The notes beneath the pieces were generated by a model, which had not been told where the DNA came from, ran no database searches, and was given only the letters and a program-made list of their open reading frames with translations. This document shows, piece by piece, positions 38,811 to 48,032 of a stretch of 64,000 bases of DNA; the stretch's first letter is position 1; the number at the start of each line of letters is the position of its first letter. Position numbers and translations under genes: made by a program. The DNA is from Channallabes apus (Eukaryota; Chordata; Actinopteri; Siluriformes; Clariidae), in NCBI GenBank assembly GCA_030522415.1, contig CM060114.1:27966804-28030803 (forward strand), written 5' to 3'.

Positions 38811-38929
38811 ATGCAATAAGAAACTGCTAAAGAAAATATCTCTCCAGAGGCCCAACGTGCCTAGTGGATGTGAATAATGAAATAAAATGAATCATTATGG
38901 AAAAACACCAAACAATGTAACTCATCTGT

Positions 38930-39585
38930 ATAGCACTGAGACATGTATAGCGCTGTTTGTCCATGAAAAGTCACTATTTTATAAGTGTCAAATTACTGGG
39001 GTACATCAAGCAACAGTCAAGAAAACAACCTAGGAGATTTGAAATTACTGGAACTGGGTTAAGAATGCATTCACATTTTCAAAACCTGGAGGGATATTGC
39101 TGAACCGTCAATTTGTGGAAGAAATGTGGTCGGAAAAACATTGTAACTGGAGCTCACTTAAACTCATGGGAAAGCTGCATGGTGGGAAAAAAACAACAGT
39201 AAAAACCAGAGCTATGTGTAATAGTGAAAGTAAGAGCATTTGCATGCACCTACAATGTGATGAGAACTCAGGATTGGGACTAACCAGCTGTTTGTTCATA
39301 AGAAAAGCACTTGTTAGTGAGTCTAATCAGAAACAGGTCTTGAATTTGCTAGGACGCATAAAGATTGGAATTTGGACCAATAGAAAAAGGTCATGTGATC
39401 TGATGAGTTCAGGGTAAGAAGGGAAGCACATGAAGTGATGCACCCATCATGCATAGTGTCCACTGTACACGCCTCTGGAGACAGTGTTATGATCTGGGGG
39501 TTATGATCATTTTCACTTTGTGATGGAATCCAAGCTAAAGGTGACTGAATAAAATCTTAGATTTTTGGCCAGGCAGTGTAGTAAA
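38930..39585 (+). pseudogene. very degenerate Tc1-like element
   Basis: Contains CATCATGCATAGTGTCCACT then GGAGACAGTGTTATGATCTG, matching in order the transposase segment that precedes GGGSVMVWG in Tc1. Ends near GGCCAGGCAGTGTA. No intact frame. Confidence 0.5.
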
Positions 39586-39647
39586 ACCTATATAAAATTT
39601 CTATAGCTATCTTTTAGAAAGGAATCCTTTAAAAAGATTATTGGGGT

Positions 39648-39826
39648 TGTCTATTTGTGCAAACCTAAAAAAGGTCTACGCAGATTTACAAAGAAAGGTT
39701 CGAAAAGTCGAACCTTTAGAGGAAGATAAAACTGTGCACCAGTACCTTTGAGGAACACTTGCTTTTTTTTCTTTACATCTTTATAACACATAACCGTTTT
39801 ATTGCTCAAATAATTAGAAAACCTGT
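39648..39826 (+). repeat. unnamed hairpin repeat, copy 2
   Basis: Hairpin arms 39694-39703 and 39708-39717 are identical to copy 1 at 36481-36655. The outer parts differ by a few substitutions and short insertions. Confidence 0.75.
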
Positions 39827-40177
39827 TGCAAACCTGTTGCAAGGCAAGAATTCTGCATGGATTTATTCATATTTCAAGTGAAGATTGCTTGATGTTTTAA
39901 TCTTTTACGCCATCTCCTGCTTATTTTTGGTAGTGCATGTGAAAACTGAGATGGGGCAACTACTGCTCTGTTGCTGTATGTACTGTAAAGTTGATCATAA
40001 ATATTGTAAAATGAGTATAATTACATTTACATTACTATTGTCTAATAGTAATATCAATGACAACAATAAAATTGTATAGTATGCATTGTAAAGTTTAATT
40101 GCATGCAGTTTGTTGTAATGTGCATACACCAATGTATGTTTAGTTCAGCCTTTATGTTACATACTGTACACATTACT

Positions 40178-40378
40178 GCACAGTGAAATTCTTTATTTTG
40201 CGCATATCCCAGTTCACAGGGTCAGACATTTTTACGGCGCCCCTGGAACAGACAGGATTAAGGGCCTTGCTCAAGGACCCAACCTACTGTAACTGAGCTG
40301 GGCTTGAACCACCAACCTTCTGATCAATAACTCAAAGTCTTAACATACTGAGTAACCAATGCCCCTGAATACAGTATT
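40178..40378 (-). repeat. SINE family B copy
   Basis: Minus-strand relative of 50922-51162: shares GAAATTC...GCGCATATCCCAG and CGGCGCCCCTGG blocks and ends at GAACCACCAACCTTCTGATC, the complement of a B-box region. Confidence 0.7.
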
Positions 40379-40859
40379 ACAGTATATCTATATACATCAT
40401 ACTGTATAGACAGACATTAAAACCACTGACTGGTGATGTAAATAATAATGATTATCTCATGTAAATGGCACCTGTCAATGTGTGTGGGCTACGTGTTATG
40501 TAGCAAGTGAACTGCTGGTTCCTGTCAGAGGTTGGTGTGTTGGAAGACAGAAAAAATGAGCAAGTGTAAGGGTCACTTTTTACATAGGCCAAATTGTAAT
40601 AGCTAGATGACTGGCTTTAGAGCGTCCCCAAAACAGTAGGTGTTGTGCAGTGTTCCTGGTATGCAGTGGTTACTACCTAACAAAAGTGGTCTAAGCAAAC
40701 TGTGAACCAACAAAGCTTATTCATGCACATGGGCAGCAAAGATTAGCCCATCTGGTTTGATTGCATTATCCTGCTTAACTTAGGGGATACCACTGCTAGG
40801 AAGGACTTTACTTGGTCTGCAACAATGTTTAGGTAAGTGACACATGTCAATCACATGCA

Positions 40860-41213
40860 CGGGAGCCTATCCCAAGGGCCTCAGAGCATAAAGCGGGGTA
40901 TGTTCTGGATGGAGTCCCAATCCATTGCAGGGCACACAGTCACTCTCACACACTTACTCACACACTACGGGCAATTTGGAAATTTAGCCTATTAGCTAAA
41001 TTATCCTGATCCATTGCAGGGCACACAAGCACTCACACAATTTACCCTATTAGCTAAATTAGCCTAATCTGCATGTATTTGGACTGTGGGAGGAAATCCA
41101 CCAAGCCGAAGGAGAACATGCAACCCACAGACACACACACACACACACACTCACAGACCCGAGGCAGGGATCGAAACATGGACTCTCCAGGTGCAAGAGC
41201 ACTGTGCTGCCCA
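40860..41213 (-). repeat. SINE family A copy with internal duplication
   Basis: The block TCCATTGCAGGGCACACA and the TTAGCTAAATTA block each occur twice (about 40920-41005 and 41010-41075), so the copy carries a partial tandem duplication. Confidence 0.75.
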
Positions 41214-41375
41214 ATAAGATTTACTATTGTAACTAAATAAGCACAAAATTTGATAAAATCATGTACAGTACATATGTTTCTTATTAAATAAATTTTTAAA
41301 AATTAATGAACATGTGTGGTATTATGGGAAAGTGCGGTTCATGAAAATTGGGACTTAAATAAAATACATTAAATT

Positions 41376-41707
41376 CTCACTCATCTTCTATTCCGCTTTA
41401 TCCTGTATTCAGGGTCACGGGGAACTGGAGCCTATCCCAGGAGGCTTAGGGCACCAGGCAGGGTACAAACTGGACAGGGTTCCAATCCATCACAGGGCAC
41501 ACACACACATACACACACTACGGGCAATTTGGGAACGTCAATTAACCTAACCTGCATATATTTGGACTGTGGGAGGAAGCCGGAGTACCCGGAGGAAACC
41601 CACCAAGCACGGGGAGAACATGCAAACTCCATGCAAACAGAGACAGGAATCGAGCCTGGCCGGAAATCGAACCCGGACCCCCTTGGTGACGGTGCTAACC
41701 ACTATGC
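41376..41707 (-). repeat. SINE family A copy
   Basis: Nearly full length: CCGCTTTATCCTGTATTCAG through GACGGTGCTAACCACTATGC. Confidence 0.85.
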
Positions 41708-41755
41708 ACTTAGTGCATTACATTTTTTATGAACCATCCTATATAAACGGATGTT

Positions 41756-41868
41756 CAGTGAGCAAAAAAGTATTTATTCAGCCACCAATTGTGCCAGTTC
41801 TCAGACAAAATAAGAAAAAAAAATCCAGAAAATCACATTATAGGATTTTTACTTTTTTTGCCCCACTG
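41756..41868. mobile_element. 113-bp deletion derivative of the Tc1 family at 10036
   Basis: Left end CAGTGAGCAAAAAAGTATTT and right end TACTTTTTTTGCCCCACTG match both ends of the 1432-bp element in etv6 intron 6, with the transposase deleted. A TA follows the right end. Confidence 0.85.
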
Positions 41869-42004
41869 TAGATAGATATACAGTGAATATTAGGAATTTC
41901 AGAATTCAATGTCAGTCAATGCATTTTAATTACATGAACAATAAAGACTATAATAAAGCAGTTTTATAGAAACCCCCATATACAGTAGATATAGAGTTAC
42001 ACAT

Positions 42005-42216
42005 TTAGGCAACGTTGTGCAGTAGTGGTTAGCTCTATTGCTTTGCTCCCCCAGGGTTCAATTACGACTTTGGGTGTGAGTGTGTAGACTTTCCTCCCAC
42101 AGTCCAAGGAAATGCAGAGTAGGCTAATTAATGTTTCTAAACCTCCTGTAGTGTGAGTGTGTGTGCTTGTGCACTGCGAAGGATTGGCACCCTGCCTTGT
42201 ACCCAGAGTCCCCTGG
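42005..42216 (+). repeat. SINE family A copy
   Basis: Starts with the head GTAGTGGTTAGCTCTATTGC and GGGTTCAATTACGAC (decayed A and B boxes) and ends near GTACCCAGAGTCCCCTGG. Confidence 0.75.
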
Positions 42217-42554
42217 AAGTAAAAGTTAGACGTTTAATGAGCAAATCAGATGTGGCAATTGGGAGGGAAAGACTCTTTGAAAAAACATGAGGAATGAGCA
42301 TTAAATTTACTGTGTCTGAGTGTGTTGACAGAATATTTTCTGTAAATCTTTAAGCAAACTAAATGAGACCATCCACAGCCAACTTTAAGTTATCCACATA
42401 CGGGGAAGCTACCCATCCAACCAACCTGTGCAGATATATCGGAAATCACCATAATTGAAAAAAAAAAATTGTCAATGCCACATATCATTCACAAGCCTCA
42501 AGGCATGAGCAGTCCAATCACACAACAGGCTTACAGTCCTATACATTAACATAT

Positions 42555-43396
42555 GCACTATATGGTCAGTTGTACTGTATGTGGACATCTGACGAACACA
42601 CCTCAAAAACAACCAGCTGGATATTCCAACATTCCAAATGATGAGTATTAATATACACCCCCCCCCCCCCTCACTTTCCCTTTGCCTCTATAACTGCATT
42701 TCTGAATGCTTTCTACAACATTGTGAAGCATGTCTTTGGAGATTTATGGCCATTTAGGCAAAAGAACATTAGTGAGGTCAGTAAATGATATTAGACAAGA
42801 ATGTTCCAAATGTGTCCAGTGGGGTTGTGGTCAGTGCCTTGTGCAGTGCGCTCATGCAGGGCAAGTTTTTCCACAATAAACTTTTCAAACCATGTGGTTA
42901 TGGTGTTCAATTTGTGCACAGCGAGTATTGTTGACTGTTGCCACAACATTAAAAGCACACAAGTGTTTAAAATATCTTCATATGCTGTAGCATTAACACT
43001 GGGACTAACACTGAAAAACAGTCTCAGACCATTATCACCTCTCTGACACTTTACTGCATGCATTCCAGTTGATCGTATTCTCCTGGCATCTGCCAAAACC
43101 AGACTCATCAATCAGATGTCTAGACGTCAAAGAATGATTCATCATTTGATAAAACATGTTTCCACTCCTCCAGAGTCCAATGTGCTTTATACCACTCTAA
43201 CTGATACCTGTGATCTTACACTTATTTTTGACTAATCAGCCATGCATACACATTTCATTGCGTTTCATTGACTTCTTATAATGGTTTTGCATCCAGAAGC
43301 AGATTGGAAGACTGTAGTGACTTAATCCACAGAAGATAGTAAACTTTTACATGCTGATGCTCTAAATGTCCATATACTTTTGATTATATACAGTAG
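42555..43396 (-). pseudogene. degenerate Tc1-like element
   Basis: Ends resemble one another: CACTATATGG...GTATGTGGACAT at the left, and ATATAATCAAAAGTATATGG on the minus strand at the right. The minus strand keeps VNATAYEDILNTCVLLMLWQ, a Tc1-type segment, and a decayed HIWNILV (compare HLWDEL). Poly-C at 42658-42670. Confidence 0.6.
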
Positions 43397-43404
43397 TATA
43401 TATA

Positions 43405-43608
43405 GTTCCATCCATCCATACAGTAACCTCTGCACTGTACTCCAACTAGGGGCCATGGAGGCCAATGGTGAACATTATATTCAGTCACATTTTTACAACT
43501 GGTAGCTCCAGTCAACATTTACCCGTTCGTTTACTGTATACACTATGAAATGCCAGTTAGCCTAATCTGCATGTCTTTGGAAGGTATGAAGAAACCGGGC
43601 AACCCACC
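43405..43608 (-). repeat. SINE family A, left half of an interrupted copy
   Basis: The SINE text CCAGTTAGCCTAATCTGCAT ... CAACCCACCAA breaks at 43609 and resumes at 45672 with GGGGACAACAACCCAGACCC. The L2 element below lies between the halves. Confidence 0.75.
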
Positions 43609-45671
43609 AAACATTACCAGACTCTTCTCTCCAAATTCTCATGTAACGTGACTTCTGCCAAAACTACCTTCTTCAGAGAAAAGCTGGAAGCCTCTGCACT
43701 TGATCCTGGCAAACTCCACAACATCTTCTCCTCACTACTCAACCCACCGACTCCTCCTGCCCCTTCCTCTCTGACTGCTGACGATTTTGCCACATTCTAC
43801 GATGGGAAAATTGCAGCAATCCGCCAGTCCTTCGCTCCCAACCAAACTCCTACGGCAGAACCTCAGGACCTTCGCTTCCCTCCTTTAGCAGAATTCTCCA
43901 ACCTGTCATCTGATGAGATTCAGCAGATCATCTCGTCATCTAACCCCACCACCTGTTCATTAGACCCAATTCCCTCCACAATGCTCCACGCAATCTCACG
44001 AGACCTCCTTCCCTTCACCACAACCATCATCAACCATTCCATATCATCTGGTCATGTTCCTGCTGCTTTTAAGAAGGCAAGGGTTATTGCCATGCTCAAG
44101 AAACCCTGCCTGGACCCATCAGAAGTTAACAACTATCGCCCGGTATCACTTCTCTCTTTTATTTCCAAAATTCTTGAAAGAACTGTTTCAAGACCAAATG
44201 TCTCTTTATCTCTCACAGAACAACCTTAATGATCCCAACCAATCTGGATTAAAGGTGGCACATTCCACAGAGACTGCCCTTCTGTCAGTCACTGAGAAGC
44301 TCCATGCTGCTCGATCTGCTAAACTGTCATCTGTTCTCATCCTCCTGGACCTGCCAGCTGCATTTGACACCACAAGACACCACAAGATTCTATTATCTAT
44401 TCTTACAAGCCTTGGAATTTGTGGAACAGCATGGCAATGGTTTGCTTCTTACCTAGAGGATAGGTCATATGAGGTAACATGGAGAGGATCTACATCTGCC
44501 CCACGTAGACTCTCTACTGGTGTCCCGCAGGGCTCAGTACTTGGTCCTCTTCTGTTCTCCCTCTATACCCACTCTTGGTAAGGTCATATCATCGCATGGA
44601 TATTCATACCATTGTTATGCAGATGACACCCAACTTACTCTCTCCTTTCTTCCCTCTGACACTCAGGTTTCCACCCGGATCTCAGCATGTCTGGCAGACA
44701 TCTCATCCTGGATGGCTGCACATCAGCTACAGTAAAGCTCAATCTGAGTAAAACTGAACCGTTGTTCATCCCTTGTGACTCATCCCCAGGTCAAGACCTT
44801 GTGATATCCCTGGACAACAACCAAATCACTCCTTCAGCCACTGCCCGCAATCTTGGGGTAACCGTGGACAATCATCTGTCATTTTCCCCACACATCGCTA
44901 ACCTTACTCGCTCTTGTAGATTTCTTCTTTACAATATCAGAAGAATTCGCCCATTTCTTTCTTCACAGGCTACTCAGGTGCTTGTTCAGTCCCTTTTTAT
45001 TTCAAGACTGGACTACTGCAACTCACTCCTGGCAGGCCTGCCTCTGTCCACGATTCGTCCTCTGCAACTGATCCAGAATGCAGCAGCACGTCTCGTTTTT
45101 AACCTTCCCAAGTTCTCCCACACCACCCCACTACTCCGCTCCCTGCACTGGCTTCCTGTAGCTGCCCGCATCCAATTCAAAACACTGATGCTTGCCTACA
45201 AACCTAAAAATGGCCCAGCACCCACTTACCTCTCTGCTCTAATCACACCACGCACTGCACCACGTTCCCTCCGATCCTCCAGCACTGCTCGCCTCATCCC
45301 ACCATCTCTCAGGGATCGAGAGCGGCATTCTTCCAGCCACTTTTCTGTTCTGGCACCTAGGTGGTGGAATGAACTTCCTCTAGATGTCTGTACAGCAGAG
45401 ACTTTGACTATCTTTAAATGACGACTCAAGACGCATCTGTTTCTCGAGTACTTGGACTAAACCCCCCCCCCAATACACCCCCCCCCCCCAAAAAAAAAAG
45501 AAAAGAAAAACTCTTCCCAGTTGTGTGTTGGATTAATGGCACTTAGTTATTAACCTAGTTAACCCAGTGTATGTATCCAGTGATGTAAACTTCAAAGCAC
45601 TTTTTGTACAGTAAGTCGCTCTGGACAAGAGTGTCTGCCAAATGCCTAAATGTAAATGTAAATGTAAACAT
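43609..45671 (+). mobile_element. L2-clade LINE inserted into a SINE, 5'-truncated
   Basis: Flanked by AAACAT at 43609-43614 and 45666-45671. Reverse transcriptase runs from about 43648 to 45421 in three frames: [67 protein letters not shown] (YADD catalytic site), then SLHWLPVAARIQFKTLMLAY. Frameshifts near 44210, 44580 and 44735 make it inactive, and the endonuclease domain is absent. The 3' end (AAGTCGCTCTGGACAAGAG then TGTAAA repeats) is the typical fish L2 tail. Confidence 0.92.
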
Positions 45672-45728
45672 GGGGACAACAACCCAGACCCTTGAGGTGC
45701 AAGGGGACAGTGCTACTCACTACTGATG
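45672..45728 (-). repeat. SINE family A, right half of the interrupted copy
   Basis: Continues the copy broken by the L2: CCCAGACCCTTGAGGTGCAA then GACAGTGCTACTCACTACTG. Confidence 0.7.
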
Positions 45729-45892
45729 GAGAAAAGAATTCCTAAGTCATATTACAGGCACTATAACATCAGCACTATGACTCATAGCTCTGATAAGTGT
45801 TGATGCTCTGATAGTGCTTATGTCATAGTCTGCAAAGGGCCCTATTGTTTTCTAAGGATTTTTTTACCACCAACTATAACATGACTACAACT

Positions 45893-46296
45893 TTAACATG
45901 CTCAAAAAGTCATGAAAATTAGTACACAGGTGGGAAACTGCCTCCCATTAGGACCCTGAGCGGCTCACATAAAATTTTGCTGCATAGCCCATACACACTA
46001 TCACATATACATGCGACATCCCTCTTTAGATCTAATAGTGCTGAACAACTTTTTTCTGTGCATGTCATGAAGTCAGTTATTTTGGGTTGTTTGCAAAATG
46101 CACCCAATGGATTTTAATATACTCCTCCTAGGGGATTTATACGATCACAACCAAGCTGGGCCAATATGATCTCACGACACTGGGATGCAAAACCCCTAAG
46201 GGATTTTGCACATCACAAACAGTTCATCTGTGGCAAGGCCTTAAACTAATGCCGAAAGGTGGCTAATAACTTCCTGAGTGACATTATATTGAGTGA
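45893..46296 (+). repeat. unnamed repeat family C, copy 1
   Basis: Shares AAGTCATGAAAATTAG, GCTGCATAGCCCATACACA and TAATAACTTCCTGAGTGACA with the copies at 47040 and 48310. Confidence 0.65.
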
Positions 46297-46299
46297 AAT

Positions 46300-47012
46300 T
46301 CACACATCCAGACTGTGCAACAGCTATTTTCCACAAGCTATTCGTCTTCTTAACAAAAAGGGACTGGACTGATAAACACACGCATGCACGCACGCACACA
46401 CACACACACACACACACACAAACATTATCACTCAGCTTAACTCAACTACCTCAGAACATTGAGACTGGACTGACTAATCAACACAATGTGCAAACACACT
46501 GACCTACACTACCAAACTATCGTACACACCACCCTGTAAATGCTCTTTCGCACAATATTCACTACTGGACTACCTGTTGCACTAACTTCTTAACTTCTAA
46601 AATCTTGCTGCTACGTTAAGTTAAGAAATGTTTACTGTTTCTCCACTACCTCAACTCATCATCTCAACAGCTTATTATTATGTTATGTTGTCGCACCGTC
46701 ACTTTGTTGCTTTTGTTTGCACATTTGCACGTGCACTTTATGTTGTCTGTTGTCTGTAAAAACCCTGTAGATAGTCTTCCCTAGCTAGTTAGTTTTTGTT
46801 AACTTATGTTGTAATTTATGTTAGGTCAATCTGTCTTGTCTCCGCTAGCCAGTTAACTTGGCCTCTTAGTTAGCTAGTTGAGTCTTTCTGTTAATTTATG
46901 TTGTAAATTTATGTTGCATGTAGAACCTTGATCCTGGAGGAATGGTATTTCGTTTCATTGTGTACTAACTGTATATGGTTGAAGTGACAATAAAGCCTAC
47001 ATGAACTTGAAA
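46300..47012 (+). mobile_element. Rex1/CR1-like LINE 3' end
   Basis: Begins with an RT C-terminal remnant (CAGCTATTTTCCACAAGCTA then TTCGTCTTCTTAAC, compare FFPQAVRLLN) and ends GACAATAAAGCCTACATGAA, a common LINE 3' end in fish. It separates copies 1 and 2 of repeat family C. Confidence 0.65.
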
Positions 47013-47039
47013 CATTTCACGTTCGCAGGCTCAGTTTAT

Positions 47040-47160
47040 GAGGACTATGACGTTTGACGTCTGGGCGCGATTTTGCAGCATAGCACATGCCTTTTAAACT
47101 TATGCCGAAAAAAAGTGGTTAATAACTTCCTGAGTGACATCATATTGAATGACCTCACAA
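47040..47160 (+). repeat. unnamed repeat family C, copy 2
   Basis: TTATGCCGAAAAAAAGTGG then TTAATAACTTCCTGAGTGAC. Followed at once by a 14-bp perfect inverted repeat. Confidence 0.6.
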
Positions 47161-47163
47161 TAA

Positions 47164-47196
47164 TACTATGATGTCACATTAAGTGACATCATAGTA
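47164..47196. repeat. 14-bp perfect inverted repeat
   Basis: TACTATGATGTCAC (47164-47177), loop ATTAA, GTGACATCATAGTA (47183-47196). Confidence 0.85.
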
Positions 47197-47264
47197 CTAT
47201 GCTTGTTTTTCCTAGCACCTGGTGCTTGCGACGGCATACTGTAGGTGCTTGGGAAATCTCTCTC

Positions 47265-47497
47265 TTGGGCCTCAATCAGTGTCTGGCAATCTTTAAACGA
47301 TGACTTAAAACAAAACCCTAAAAAAAAGGTGTAAATAAATAAAATAAAATAAACAAACAATGTTTAACTGATGGTACTTAGTAACCTAGTCCTCCAGTGT
47401 AAGGATTTATCCAAGGATGGAAACTTCAAAGCACTTTTGTAAGTCACTCTGGCTATGAGTGTAAATTAGTATAAATGTAAAAATAAATGTAAATCAT
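47265..47497 (+). mobile_element. decayed L2 3' tail
   Basis: CTTTAAACGATGACTTAAAA, GTTTAACTGATGGTACTTAG and AAGTCACTCTGGCTATGAG align in order with the tail of the L2 at 43609-45671. Confidence 0.65.
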
Positions 47498-47634
47498 CGT
47501 TACTTTGAAACTTATATTTCATATCTATAATTTGTTTTGTTTTTTGTTTTATCCTTTGGTGCTCCTACTGATCACTTTACAGTATATGTAAGGTGTTTTG
47601 TTTTCTCCAACATGGCAACCCTGGCAATGTTAGC

Positions 47635-47644
47635 TTTCGTTTTC
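47635..47644 (-). promoter_or_regulatory. interferon-stimulated response element (ISRE)-like site before parp12
   Basis: On the minus strand this reads GAAAACGAAA, the GAAANNGAAA core of an ISRE/IRF site, 87-96 bp before the parp12 start codon. PARP12 is an interferon-stimulated gene in other vertebrates, so the placement makes functional sense. A CCGGAA ETS-type core follows at 47669-47674. Confidence 0.65.
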
Positions 47645-47730
47645 CAGTCGTCAGGAGCGGTGATGTATCCGGAAAGCTAACCGACCCAGCCGAGTAAGAA
47701 GCGTGTAGCGCCGCTGCTGCTCCCGACGTG

Positions 47731-48032
47731 ATGTCCGCGATGTCGACCGAGTCCTTAATGAAGCTGGTTTGCGCGAATAACGGCTCTATGCTCTACGACG
47801 ACTTGGTGTCTGTCTTCAGAGTCGGTTCATATGACAGCTGGTTTAACAGCTCCTACATCGATGGAGTCCTGGAAGAGAACGACTCTCTCGTCACGGTTCT
47901 CGTGAACGGACAGAAGACTGTCGTGGCCAGAACCTCCGTGAAACTGTGCAGGGCGAAGGGCTGTACCGGCTGCAGGAACCTACACCTCTGCAAGTTTTTC
48001 CTACTCGGTGATTGTCAGTATGGAAGAGGAAG
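47731..48032 (+). CDS. parp12: parp12 exon 1
   Basis: Starts at the ATG giving [16 protein letters not shown]; the upstream in-frame codon is GTG, so 47731 is preferred, and the second ATG (residue 4) is an alternative. Encodes the N-terminal winged-helix-like module and the first half of the first CCCH finger ([10 protein letters not shown]). Donor GGAAG|GTAAGC. Confidence 0.88.
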
